Below are positions 8,105 to 16,362 of a stretch of DNA of 52,902 bases, piece by piece (position 1 is the stretch's first letter; the number at the start of each line of letters is the position of its first letter). This DNA comes from Caryophanales bacterium (GTDB lineage Bacteria; Bacillota; Bacilli; Bacillales; Amphibacillaceae), in contig JAPFDS010000020.1 of NCBI GenBank assembly GCA_026168805.1, forward strand, positions 1-52,902. The letters run 5' to 3'. Made by a program: the position numbers and the translations under genes. Below the pieces are notes generated by a model. It was not told the DNA's origin. It ran no database searches and saw only the letters and a list, made by a program, of their open reading frames with translations.

Positions 8105-9673
8105 TTAATCAATGAGTTTTTTCTTTTCATTTAATAACCGCTGAAATTCCACATCTAACTCTTCTGAAGGTTCTATACTTAATCGAGCTAACACATCCGA
8201 TATTTTTGTTTCAATTAATAATAGTTTGTCTTCATTTTCATCCTTTTGGGAATGTTTTACTCGGCTTTTATATGCCTCATATGAGCCATCAAAAACAGTG
8301 ACTTCTTTATTTTCTATTTCTACTATTTTTGTCGCTACATTTTTAATGAACATACGATCATGAGTTACAAAGATGATCGTACCATTATACCCTTTTAATA
8401 GTTCTTCAAGAGCTTCTAGTGATTCAATATCCAAAAAGTTTGTCGGTTCATCTAATATTAACAGATTGACTTCACTTAAAAGCAATTTAGCTAAGGCAAC
8501 TTTTACTTTCTCACCACCACTTAATAGAGCCACCTTTTTATAAACATCATCATCCCAAAAATGCATCCTAGATAATACAGTCCTAATCATCGTTTCATTT
8601 TGCTTCGATGATAATTGGATGTTTTCTAATATGGTTTTGTTTGGATTCAAAATAGTAATATGTTGCGAAAAGTAACCAATTTTAATCGCAGGTGATATGG
8701 TAATGCCCTGCTTTCCTTCAATAATTTCCTTTAATAACGTCGTTTTTCCGGTTCCGTTTGCACCAATAACGGCTATTTTCTCTCCGCTACGAACATAAAA
8801 ATGAAATGGTTTCCAAAGTAGATGGTTCGATATTTTTCCAACTATTTCTTCTCCACGAATGATTATTTTGTTATTGATTACACCTTCATTTATTACATTC
8901 ATTTTAATTGGTGGAAGTTCTCTCGGTTTTGTTACTTCTTTCTGTTGTGCTAATTTCGTTTCAAAAGCAGAGACCGTTTTTCGTAGTTTCTTTTGTTTAT
9001 TCGCATAATATGGTTTTGCACCTTTTTGTCTTGCATCTGTTGCACTTATATTTTTAGGTTTCTTCGTTGCTCGTTGTGCCTTTTCTTCTTTTTCTTGGAT
9101 TGCCTTTACGATTTGTTTCTTTTCTTTCTCATAAGTTTCAAACGCTTCTTGATGTTTCCTTCTTTCAAGTGCTTTTTGGGCGGCATATTCACTATAATTT
9201 CCTTTATATACCGTTACCTTAGCATCTTCTACCTCCCATATTTCAGTGCATAACTGATCAAGAAATGTTCGGTCATGTGAAACAATTAAAACCGCCCCAA
9301 GAAAATCCTGTACATGATGTTCTAACCAAACAATACGTTCATAATCTAAATGAGTGGTTGGTTCATCCAATAGCAATAATCCTGGTGATTCGTTAAATGC
9401 ATTTTGAAGATAGGATTGTGTTATTTCTCCCCCACTTTTATGGGTATCGACATATTTAAATTGCGGAACCATCTCTGTAGAAGCCAACAGGCGAACATTC
9501 CCTTCATCTGGAGACATCTCTTTTGCAATAATCTTCAATAATGTTGTTTTCCCGCTTCCATTTCTACCTACTAACCCTATACGTTGACGGTCATATATTT
9601 GTAGCGACTCAATATCCAGCAACAGGCGCTCTTGAACATAATGTTTAATTGCTGTCCCTTCAAGCAATAACAT
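8105..9673 (-). CDS. ABC-F ribosomal protection protein of the Vga type
   Basis: Soluble ATPase with two ABC domains that acts on the ribosome to dislodge bound antibiotics; the Vga group is linked to streptogramin A, lincosamide and pleuromutilin resistance. Visible: Walker A GRNGSGKTT (about residue 38) and GANGTGKTT (about 310), and Walker B LLLLDEPTTHLD and LLILDEPTNFLD. The second signature is LSGGEKVKVALAK; the first domain has the atypical KSGGEITQ, as in Vga proteins. A charged inter-domain linker occupies about 190-260. With the ATG at 9673 the protein is 522 residues, exactly the length I recall for Vga(A), and the SD AAGGAGAGGG fits; the longer frame to 9823 is leader. Substrate range is not readable. 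Expression is controlled by the attenuator upstream. Confidence 0.88.
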   Translation of the reverse strand: MLLLEGTAIKHYVQERLLLDIESLQIYDRQRIGLVGRNGSGKTTLLKIIAKEMSPDEGNVRLLASTEMVPQFKYVDTHKSGGEITQSYLQNAFNESPGLLLLDEPTTHLDYERIVWLEHHVQDFLGAVLIVSHDRTFLDQLCTEIWEVEDAKVTVYKGNYSEYAAQKALERRKHQEAFETYEKEKKQIVKAIQEKEEKAQRATKKPKNISATDARQKGAKPYYANKQKKLRKTVSAFETKLAQQKEVTKPRELPPIKMNVINEGVINNKIIIRGEEIVGKISNHLLWKPFHFYVRSGEKIAVIGANGTGKTTLLKEIIEGKQGITISPAIKIGYFSQHITILNPNKTILENIQLSSKQNETMIRTVLSRMHFWDDDVYKKVALLSGGEKVKVALAKLLLSEVNLLILDEPTNFLDIESLEALEELLKGYNGTIIFVTHDRMFIKNVATKIVEIENKEVTVFDGSYEAYKSRVKHSQKDENEDKLLLIETKISDVLARLSIEPSEELDVEFQRLLNEKKKLID

Positions 9674-9697
9674 ATTTCCCTCTCCTTTTTTTAGGGG

Positions 9698-9734
9698 AAA
9701 TAAAAACCCCCTATTTTCATGCAGAATAGGAGGT
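9698..9734 (-). terminator. Attenuator terminator in the ABC-F leader
   Basis: Minus strand AACCTCCTATT pairs with AATAGGGGGTT (11 bp, one G-T) and is followed by TTTATTT, directly ahead of the ABC-F SD. The 3' arm can alternatively pair as TAGGGG with CCCCTA immediately downstream, which would break the terminator. Confidence 0.8.
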
Positions 9735-9758
9735 TGAACCGTATAAGTGTACACCCAT
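9717..9758 (-). CDS. 13-residue leader peptide of the ABC-F attenuator
   Basis: Open frame MGVHLYGSTSYSA with SD AGAGG 6 bases upstream of the ATG. It runs through the 5' arm of the terminator and stops in its loop. A ribosome stalled on it by an antibiotic would prevent the terminator from forming, the standard mechanism for inducible ABC-F and Erm genes. Length and position are seen; the mechanism is inferred. Confidence 0.65.
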   Translation of the reverse strand: MGVHLYGSTSYSA

Positions 9759-9941
9759 AAAAGACCTCTGTTTTCAAGGTCAACTACATATATCCATCCA
9801 ATCCTATTCTGAAAATCAATCATTCAAGTCATGATAAAAAAGCAGTCTTTATCTGCCTCTTTTAAACTTGTGATATTTTCTAAAAAATAGGATTAGTTGT
9901 CCATGTAGTTGGGTCACCCTTTCATATTTATCTTACTTTTT

Positions 9942-9970
9942 ACTATAAAGCATCTGTAATACGCTGTCAA
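9942..9970 (-). promoter_or_regulatory. Sigma-A promoter of the ABC-F leader transcript
   Basis: Minus strand TTGACA (9965-9970) and TATAGT (9942-9947), spacer 17. It gives a leader of about 260 bases. A weaker GCAG/CTGC hairpin with a T-run at 9838-9866 lies inside the leader. The -35 sits at the edge of repeat copy 2. Confidence 0.75.
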
Positions 9971-10153
9971 TAAGGGCGCATTTGTTCAAAGAAACCTTTC
10001 TAAATAAAGAGAAAACCACCCGACGCCGTAGCAAGCAAAAGGGTGGTTCTCGCAAAAATTAACTTTTTATGACAACCATCCGCCTGTACGGCTGAGGCTA
10101 TAAGGAGGGAAGTTAGCGCAATTTCAATGTACTTATATCTCTTGTGCTTACTT
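9971..10153 (+). repeat. Decayed copy 2 of the small-peptide toxin-like module
   Basis: Shares the same 3' block with copies 1 and 3: hairpin coding for KEKTTRRRSKQKGGSRKN and stop, TTTATGACAACC, CCGCCTGTACGGCTGAGGC, GGAGGGAAG. It has lost the N-terminal coding part and the stretch that holds the antisense promoter in copy 3. The tail tcaatgtacttat...tctcttgtgcttactt is shared with copy 1, and in both cases it ends in or next to the stop of a minus-strand gene. Confidence 0.7.
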
Positions 10154-12121
10154 GATCATATCTGCCCATGCTTCATAAATCATAACCATAGCTAACGTAT
10201 CTAGCTCACAGTATTTTAACATACCTTTCTCAATTTCACTTCTTACTTCATGAGGGATATCTTCAAACTGCAATCTTTCATAAGCAGTCATTGCAGCACC
10301 ACCATTGTTTAATTCCTCATGTAGATTGAGATACTCATAGTCTTTATCAGACACATCATCAAATAGTTTTGGTAGTAACTTATAAGGATCTTTCACTTGT
10401 CCATTTTCAAATTCTATCCAAGTTTCGTTTTCAAAGTTTAAACTTCTAATACTATCTTTGGCACCGTAGATTGGTTTGGAATACTTCTCTTTTAAATAAT
10501 CTGAGCTATTTAAAATCGATGGTAAGACAACTTTTATTGAATTTGAACCTTTCATATAGGGATCATAATAGTAGCTTTTCACTAATTTCAAAAGATCGAC
10601 CATATTTCTTGGTCCTTCTATTTTCTTCTTATCTACCTCATACTCAGTAATCTCTCGGATAAAGTGACATAACTCATCTTTGTCTTTTATAAATGATTCA
10701 TCCGTTTGCAATTGATGATAAATCATCGTTAAGTATGTATTTTCATGGGGTGAATATTTAAATATAGTGCCATTATCATTTTCGAGTTCTGACTTTAACC
10801 TTCTCACAAATTCATAATTTGGATTAAATCCCGGTTCGGTATTTAAATATTCACTTCTATGTTCGATTTTGCCATCTTCATGTACCATGTGATGCGAAAA
10901 CTGGAAAGCAATTCCTTCGTAAGGTCTTCTTCCTTTATTAAACGGTATGGCAGGACTAGATGTTTCAAAGTCGATAAAATGAAGTGGATATGTCCATGTT
11001 TTCATTTCATTTTTTAAGTTTTCTTTGTCAAGATAGATTTTTGAATCATTATTTAATGATTTTTCTATTTGCAGCCATTGTCTTTCTGTTCGTGTTAATC
11101 CAGGCTTATTATCTTCCTTGAAACCAATATCTTCTTTACTTACATCAGCGAATTTAATTTTACCTTCCTGAATGAAGGTAGGTGTTTTTCTACAATCCCA
11201 GAGATCGAATATATTATCCTCTGCAAAATCTTTATCTTCCCATTGTAAACTACTTTTAAAGCATTCATGATAGCCACTTTTCATTCCGTCTTTTAATGCA
11301 GCATCACTTGCTTTAAATTCACATGTTTTACAACTACTATTTATGATTGGTTCGATTATTTGATCTTGTTTATACATCGATGCAAAATTTTTGATTAGTT
11401 CTGAAAAATCTACCTCTTCATTTACATATGTATATGTATCTTCATATCGTACTTTATAGCAAGCATTCTCCATATTAATTGCTACTAACAGTTCTCCTGC
11501 AAGGTCTTCTTCAGTTAGCTCCTCTGCTAAAGTTACATGTTTTCTACCACTGTGATCCTGCGTTATTTTAAACTTTTGATTCAATCCATCTGTAGAACTC
11601 TTAGCGTTTTTATCAACGAGCATCAAGTATGGAGTGATTTCATATTGTGGGAATGCTTGCTGAGCTACATATGATTGAAAGGCAATGTCATGTATGTATG
11701 GTTTCCATCCAGCTAAAAATCCGCCATCTTTTTTATAAAATACTGCATCTGTCCTAGCGTCTGTCGACTTTGCTTTCACTTCGATCAATTTGATTTGATT
11801 GCCTTCTTTTTGGAGAATATCTACTCTTATGAAAAAATCATCATATTTGATTGCCGCTTCATAAATGACGCAGTTGTCTTGTTTCAATAATTCATTCGTT
11901 TCGTTTAACGCTTGATCGTAATCAAGAGTATCGATGTTTGTACCACCTGGATAATAGGCCGTGGCAAGCTCCCCCACTTGGAAACCACCTTCTGCTAATG
12001 CTTCTAGAAAGGGGTCTTCAAGTTTGTTATCTACATATTCCTTTTTCCCAGTATAAAAGAGCTTTGTCGGACACTCCATCGCTAATTTAAAACGTGATTT
12101 TGTTAAGTATCTAGGTTTCAT
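10148..12121 (-). CDS. DUF2779 protein: Cas4-like PD-(D/E)XK nuclease fused to a DEDD exonuclease-like domain
   Basis: The 657-residue protein has two nuclease-like parts. N-terminal: VD at about 100-101, IEVK at about 113-116 and Gln at about 149, the motif order of PD-(D/E)XK enzymes. Cysteines at about 17, 264, 267 and 287 give the C...CX2C...C pattern of Cas4/AddB iron-sulfur nucleases. C-terminal: HFIDFET at about 381-387, NMVDLLKLV, and YCELDTLAM near the end, matching a DEDD-type 3'-5' exonuclease. It probably processes DNA or RNA ends, but no activity is established to my knowledge. SD AGGAGG lies 6 bases upstream of the ATG. Only 18 bases separate it from the WYL gene, so they form an operon. 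Confidence 0.75.
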   Translation of the reverse strand: MKPRYLTKSRFKLAMECPTKLFYTGKKEYVDNKLEDPFLEALAEGGFQVGELATAYYPGGTNIDTLDYDQALNETNELLKQDNCVIYEAAIKYDDFFIRVDILQKEGNQIKLIEVKAKSTDARTDAVFYKKDGGFLAGWKPYIHDIAFQSYVAQQAFPQYEITPYLMLVDKNAKSSTDGLNQKFKITQDHSGRKHVTLAEELTEEDLAGELLVAINMENACYKVRYEDTYTYVNEEVDFSELIKNFASMYKQDQIIEPIINSSCKTCEFKASDAALKDGMKSGYHECFKSSLQWEDKDFAEDNIFDLWDCRKTPTFIQEGKIKFADVSKEDIGFKEDNKPGLTRTERQWLQIEKSLNNDSKIYLDKENLKNEMKTWTYPLHFIDFETSSPAIPFNKGRRPYEGIAFQFSHHMVHEDGKIEHRSEYLNTEPGFNPNYEFVRRLKSELENDNGTIFKYSPHENTYLTMIYHQLQTDESFIKDKDELCHFIREITEYEVDKKKIEGPRNMVDLLKLVKSYYYDPYMKGSNSIKVVLPSILNSSDYLKEKYSKPIYGAKDSIRSLNFENETWIEFENGQVKDPYKLLPKLFDDVSDKDYEYLNLHEELNNGGAAMTAYERLQFEDIPHEVRSEIEKGMLKYCELDTLAMVMIYEAWADMIK

Positions 12122-12139
12122 TACATTCCTCCTACTACT

Positions 12140-13201
12140 TTACTGATAGTTTTCAAATGCTTGTTTAATATCTTCTCTTATTTCATCGACTAAGCTCTCA
12201 GGTGATAGTACTCGTACATTCGTTGCATACTGTAATGCCCATCTACGCATGGCCATTTGGTTCACTCTCACTCGAGCTGTTATTTCATCGGCTGTTTGAT
12301 CTAAAAAATCAACATAATCTGTACCGAACCAATCGACAAAGTCACTTAATAACCGTTTGTCAAATCGTAACTTAACGGGAACAGATTCGCCCCTAAACAT
12401 ATAAATATGCTCAGCCATATGTTTAGGTAGATTTAGTCCATGCTCTTGTCCTTCAACTTTTCTAATTGGCTTTTGACTTGTATCAAGCACCTCAATATTT
12501 GTAATTCGATCCAATCTATAATGAGATAGATTATCATATTTATCATTGTTGCAAATTAAATAATAATGCCCATTTGCAGTAACAATTTTATAAGGATTCA
12601 TTATATATGTACGTTCTACTCCATCTTGATTTACTTGGGGAACAAACTTCAAATTTGATTGTTCATCGACTTGATACTTATTATAATAAAAAGAAACTTG
12701 CTTTCTATTAGTAATCGCTTCATCTAAGCATTCAATCGTATAAAATAATTCACTGTTTCTCGGACCTTCATTTGAGAACGTCTGAATATGACTCGTTCTT
12801 GAATTAAAATACTTGCTCGATAGATTTTCTAGTTTTTTAATCAATTCTTTTCGTTGATTGCTCGGAATTTGCTTAGAAAAAAGGATACTATCTATCATGA
12901 GGAGAAGTTCACCGTGTGTAAACTCATGAACATAACCAAAATCGGTATATGTTACATATGGTTCTTTTTCTTTTTTATAATGACGCAATTGAGTATTATA
13001 TAAAATTTCATATGACCCATCTTGTTCACTATGGTTAATGAGTTTTTCCATATTGTTTTTGACAGTTCTTCGGACGACATGGGTACCAAACTCTTCTTTT
13101 AATATTTTTTTTAACTCATCCTGGGTTACTCGATGATTTTCATCTGTATGTTTACGCAAAACATCTAATAGGTTCAATAATACATTTTTATCTGAGCTCA
13201 T
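12140..13201 (-). CDS. WYL-domain transcriptional regulator
   Basis: The 353-residue protein has an N-terminal winged helix (LLNLLDVLRKHTDENH..., TQDELKKILKEEFG, about residues 5-60), a WYL domain in the middle (GHYYLICNNDKYDNLSHYRLDRI) and a C-terminal WCX-like region. WYL regulators sense nucleic acids or nucleotides and often control defence or DNA-damage operons. It is the first gene of an operon with the DUF2779 nuclease, so it probably regulates that. Start: AAGGTG lies 6 bases before the ATG at 13201; longer starts at 13207 and 13210 fall inside this SD. A TATAAT with no clear -35 lies just upstream. Confidence 0.85.
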   Translation of the reverse strand: MSSDKNVLLNLLDVLRKHTDENHRVTQDELKKILKEEFGTHVVRRTVKNNMEKLINHSEQDGSYEILYNTQLRHYKKEKEPYVTYTDFGYVHEFTHGELLLMIDSILFSKQIPSNQRKELIKKLENLSSKYFNSRTSHIQTFSNEGPRNSELFYTIECLDEAITNRKQVSFYYNKYQVDEQSNLKFVPQVNQDGVERTYIMNPYKIVTANGHYYLICNNDKYDNLSHYRLDRITNIEVLDTSQKPIRKVEGQEHGLNLPKHMAEHIYMFRGESVPVKLRFDKRLLSDFVDWFGTDYVDFLDQTADEITARVRVNQMAMRRWALQYATNVRVLSPESLVDEIREDIKQAFENYQ

Positions 13202-13364
13202 CTCCATCACCTTCCAGTATAATGTTTGTTTTATATTTTTCGTTTTTTACAATTATAGCAAACATAGCCGAAGTATTTTGGCTATGTTGTGTAGATATTA
13301 CACCCATACAATAAATGAAGGGACAAATCTATATATTTATTATATCGGTACTTTTTCATATTTA

Positions 13365-13916
13365 TTAAAAAACACTTTTAATTAGATCTCTGTATTCTTT
13401 ATATTCATTAGTGTCTTTAACTTGATGTAGTGATTCCGCGATTGAGTTGTAATACCAATGTTGCGATTCTTTTCCTGCATTAAATTTGTCCCAAAGTTTT
13501 TCTTTTTGTACTTCGTAATCTCGACATATAGACCTCATATTTGATAGTTTATCGGAAAGCGTAGCAATTTCAACACCTTTTGACTGATTCGACTTCAGAA
13601 AGTTTATTGTATCTTTTTTTCTATCCATCCATTCTTTAGATTTATCTTCACTTTGATTTCGAACGAGGTTTGCAATGTCTTCATTGAATACTTCTTTTAG
13701 TGTTTCATACGATACATAGGCATCTTCTATCGTATCGTGTAAAATCGCTGCGGATACGATATCACTGTCGATAGTACCTTCTTTGTTTGTCATGTTTGCT
13801 GCAATTGTTCCAGCTTCCAGACAGTGCAATATATATGGGATTTCTGTTCCTTTTCTCGTTTGATTTGCATGACATATTGTAGCAAACTCGATAGCTTTAT
13901 TGATCAATACATCCAA
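13365..13916 (-). CDS. HD-domain (p)ppGpp-hydrolase-like protein (MESH1/SpoT type)
   Basis: The 183-residue protein contains the core signatures of the RelA/SpoT hydrolase domain without any synthetase part: HANQTRKGTEIPYILH (about residues 15-32), AAILHDTIED (about 56-65) and LSDKLSNMRSI (about 116-126). The likely reaction is removal of the 3'-pyrophosphate of (p)ppGpp or of a related nucleotide. Such small stand-alone hydrolases also occur next to toxic alarmone synthetases as antitoxins, but no synthetase is visible here. SD GAGGGAG lies 4 bases before the ATG. A weak ACATAGCC/GGCTATGT hairpin near 13263 may terminate it. Confidence 0.75.
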   Translation of the reverse strand: MDVLINKAIEFATICHANQTRKGTEIPYILHCLEAGTIAANMTNKEGTIDSDIVSAAILHDTIEDAYVSYETLKEVFNEDIANLVRNQSEDKSKEWMDRKKDTINFLKSNQSKGVEIATLSDKLSNMRSICRDYEVQKEKLWDKFNAGKESQHWYYNSIAESLHQVKDTNEYKEYRDLIKSVF

Positions 13917-13967
13917 CTCCCTCTCATCATATTTTTTTCCGGATCACAAGTGGATTGCACACTCTCT

Positions 13968-14309
13968 TCACGTCTGCACGCATTCCCATGTGAATGTTCC
14001 ATATTTATCTCCTTCAAGCAGGTAATCCATTGTGATAATAACTTGATGTACTCCTTCATCATCATGTACAATTTCAATGATACACATGGCATTTTTTTCA
14101 TCTAACTTAATGAATCCACTATCATCTTCACCTTCCGCAGGCTCAACTTCCTTCATTACTCCGGCTTCAACACCTGCATCGTTTAGGGTGAAGTTCACCT
14201 TATAAAATGATCCATACTCAAAATCCTTAATGCTTTCCATATACGTTTCATATTCTTTTATGAAATCAATTGAAACCTCACATCCATTTATAACGAGGTC
14301 ATTACTCAT
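13968..14309 (-). CDS. Uncharacterised acidic 113-residue protein
   Basis: Cytoplasmic, strongly acidic, no motif that I recognise. The sequence reads as alternating strands (SFYKVNFTLNDAG, AMCIIEIVHDD, VHQVIITMDYL). SD AGGAGG lies 7 bases before the ATG at 14309. It sits between a BspA-like lipoprotein gene and the HD protein gene on the same strand; a small acidic protein in that place could be an immunity-type protein, but this is only context. Confidence 0.6.
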   Translation of the reverse strand: MSNDLVINGCEVSIDFIKEYETYMESIKDFEYGSFYKVNFTLNDAGVEAGVMKEVEPAEGEDDSGFIKLDEKNAMCIIEIVHDDEGVHQVIITMDYLLEGDKYGTFTWECVQT

Positions 14310-14445
14310 CTCGCATCCTCCTATTGAGTGAATTTCTTCTGTTTGTCCTTTTGTTTCTGCAACTTTGCTTGTTCTCTCTATTATTCATCATACAATAATC
14401 CATGTGTAATATTGTGCACATATCGCGTATCTGTTTTTGAACACC

Positions 14446-15657
14446 TTACTGTTCAACTACTTCTATTTCAAATTCTTCTAGATTTTTCTTTTTGCGTTCA
14501 TGGGATCTGACAGCTTCCTGCCATTTTTCTTCATTTGCATAGATTTCTGGTCTTGAAATATCATTTTCCACTATTTCAAAATCATTTTCCATGTATTTTT
14601 TATTTTTTAGATACTCTTCATATTCATTTTCACCTTTTACCTTTACCTTTTGGTAACTAGATGAAGTCATAAGATTTCTTAAATGAATCGCCCCATCTAA
14701 AGAACTTACATCAATACCTGCAATGTCTCTTGCATCGTCATATCCATCAATCAATCTAGCTTTAACATACTCGACAGTCGATTCACTACCGTCCTCATAA
14801 TAAACGGTGTCTACTTCCCTTTCGACATTCGGTAAAGTCCATTTACTTATATCGATAATGGAATCCCCACCTAATGTAAAATTACCAAATGCTATTCTTA
14901 CTTCAGACACATTACTTACATCTAAATTATTGATTTCTAAACTTTCTATTTCTGCTTCTCCAGTGATTAAATCTTTAATACGAACTAAACTAGGCAGACT
15001 TGGTATGTTCGCATTTAAATTTTCTCCTTTATAGCCATAAAATACCTCCCTAAGCTCCTCTAGTTTAGGAAATGTGAGGGTACTTAGATTCAAATCTTTA
15101 ATTTCTGCATGTTTAAAGAGTGCCTTCGCTTCGGTCAACTCCGTAAATTCTTTATCACCAAAATTTATTCCATCTAATTTTGCTCCTTGAAACATGGAGT
15201 CTGCTTCAACGATTGTGCGAACATCAAATTCCGTTAGATCTAACACCCCACTACTCTCCGTTACATCCATAAATTGAAACATTCCACTTGTAGTCCGTAC
15301 ATTAGGGTTCGTCGATTTTACTCCTTTAACAGTCGTATTACATGCGAACATTCCGCCATATTGGATAACTTCTTCACCATGAATCTTTTCAGGGATCTCC
15401 ACATACTCCTCTTCTCCTATGTAATACCATGACGCATCGCGAGATACACTTGTTAAATCTTCATACACGTCATCATACTCATAACGTTTTAAAAAATCCG
15501 AGTACGATATAAAATCATCATCTGTCGCTAACACATATTTTTCTTTAGACTTCTTTTCTTTTTGATCGTTTCCACCAGCCCCGGACTCCTTATCCCCGCC
15601 ACAAGCTGCCAATACCAATAATAGAACCGCCACTAAAACAAAGCTTAATTTTTTCAT
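14446..15657 (-). CDS. BspA-like leucine-rich-repeat lipoprotein
   Basis: A lipoprotein signal is clear: MKKLSFVLVAVLLLVLAACGG, lipobox LAAC, Cys at about residue 19. A charged linker follows, then from about residue 110 to 345 irregular repeats around 'MF...A/ L..LDLS' (SGMFQFMDVTE, DSMFQGAKLDG, KALFKHAEIKDL, REVFYGYKG), the pattern of the BspA/DUF285 family. Such proteins sit on the cell surface and bind proteins or ligands in other species. No anchoring motif besides the lipid is visible. The C-terminus is highly charged. Target unknown. Confidence 0.75.
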   Translation of the reverse strand: MKKLSFVLVAVLLLVLAACGGDKESGAGGNDQKEKKSKEKYVLATDDDFISYSDFLKRYEYDDVYEDLTSVSRDASWYYIGEEEYVEIPEKIHGEEVIQYGGMFACNTTVKGVKSTNPNVRTTSGMFQFMDVTESSGVLDLTEFDVRTIVEADSMFQGAKLDGINFGDKEFTELTEAKALFKHAEIKDLNLSTLTFPKLEELREVFYGYKGENLNANIPSLPSLVRIKDLITGEAEIESLEINNLDVSNVSEVRIAFGNFTLGGDSIIDISKWTLPNVEREVDTVYYEDGSESTVEYVKARLIDGYDDARDIAGIDVSSLDGAIHLRNLMTSSSYQKVKVKGENEYEEYLKNKKYMENDFEIVENDISRPEIYANEEKWQEAVRSHERKKKNLEEFEIEVVEQ

Positions 15658-16149
15658 TGAAATACATCTCCTCTTCCTTGCTTTATTATCCTATCGCTAA
15701 TATCAATCATTGAATCGTAACTGTATGCGATAGCGACGTAGATCGTTTTGGAAACTATGAATTCACAAATGTTCCTTAACTCCCTACAGCAATAATAATA
15801 ACAAAGGTGATGGGCACTATTTTACCCATTAGGAAAACATACAGGATATAATTGAATTCAAGGACAGGAAAGTTGGTGTAGATAAAAGTGGCAATTAAGC
15901 TACTGAGGATTTAGAGGGAGCTGTAAAAAAGAGAAAGGTAAAGAATATTCAAATAATAATACCGGTAATAAATCCAGCAATCATAATACAGAAAATAACG
16001 GCAACATAGAAATCTCTAACTTAGGGGGAAATTGGAAAAAGTACTAGACAGGCTCAATTAACGAAAAAACACCAAATACTAATTTAAGTTACAATAGAGA
16101 AATGGTTTTAACCTTCTGTTGTTTTGCCTGTATTCGCACTCCACAAAAA
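15658..16149. other. Non-coding stretch with decayed coding traces
   Basis: No intact gene. On the plus strand around 15890-16045 short frames rich in Asn, Ser and Lys are broken by stops (for example NTGNKSSNHNTENNGN, ending LGGNWKKY and stop), which looks like the end of a decayed secreted or lipoprotein gene. Nothing else is seen before the promoter at 16150. Confidence 0.35.
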
Positions 16150-16191
16150 AGAACAAGTGTTCTTGTACGAGGGTTGTTGTTATGCTAAAAT
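16150..16191 (+). promoter_or_regulatory. Promoter with LexA-like (SOS) box for the small-peptide gene
   Basis: AGAACAAGTGTTCT at 16150-16163 is a GAAC-N4-GTTC palindrome, the core of the Bacillus LexA (DinR) box. It abuts the -35 TTGTAC (16163-16168), followed after 17 bases by the -10 TAAAAT (16186-16191). A repressor here would block the polymerase. The match to the core is exact; the outer CG...CG of the consensus is AG...CT here. Confidence 0.6.
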
Positions 16192-16214
16192 ATACGTACA
16201 GTCAAATTTTTACG

Positions 16215-16264
16215 GGTGGCCGGTTGTCATAAAGCCTTTCCTTTGAATTGGGAAAGGAGGTGAT
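16215..16264 (+). promoter_or_regulatory. Structured 5' UTR: 3'-UTR-pairing segment and SD-masking hairpin
   Basis: GGTGG-cc-GGTTGTCATAAA (16215-16233) is complementary to TTTATGACAACC-at-CCGCC (16420-16438) in the 3' UTR: 12 perfect pairs plus 5 more across a 2x2 internal loop. Directly after it, CCTTTCC (16235-16241) pairs with GGAAAGG (16251-16257), covering part of the SD AAAGGAGGTGAT (16253-16264). This SD is almost fully complementary to the 16S 3' end. Masking of so strong a site is typical of type I toxin mRNAs. Confidence 0.6.
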
Positions 16265-16268
16265 AACT

Positions 16269-16358
16269 ATGGATATTTTCTCTGATTTTTTAAAAGAGGT
16301 GTTAAAAGGAATTGTACGTGCTGTTAGTGCGTATGTACTTTCAAAAAACATTCCTTAA
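16269..16358 (+). CDS. 29-residue amphipathic peptide, type I toxin candidate
   Basis: Reads MDIFSDFLKEVLKGIVRA then VSAYVLSKNIP and stop. Hydrophobic residues fall on one face of a helix with Lys/Arg/Glu on the other, so a membrane-active peptide is plausible; length and style resemble SOS-induced TisB of E. coli, without sequence similarity that I can see. The SD is 4 bases upstream. Copies 1 and 2 show an ancestral longer product whose frame continued through the ACCACCC hairpin as a basic tail (EKTTRRR, KQKGGSRKN). Here a one-base deletion near 16351-16360 ends the frame early, while the tail is still readable out of frame to 16416. It may thus be a truncated pseudogene or a functional short form. 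Confidence 0.55.
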   Translation: MDIFSDFLKEVLKGIVRAVSAYVLSKNIP

Positions 16359-16362
16359 CAAC

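Noticed and set aside
9674-9823. Upstream 50 codons as part of the ABC-F protein
   Set aside because: They overlap the attenuator and leader ORF; the start at 9673 has a good SD and gives the usual family length.
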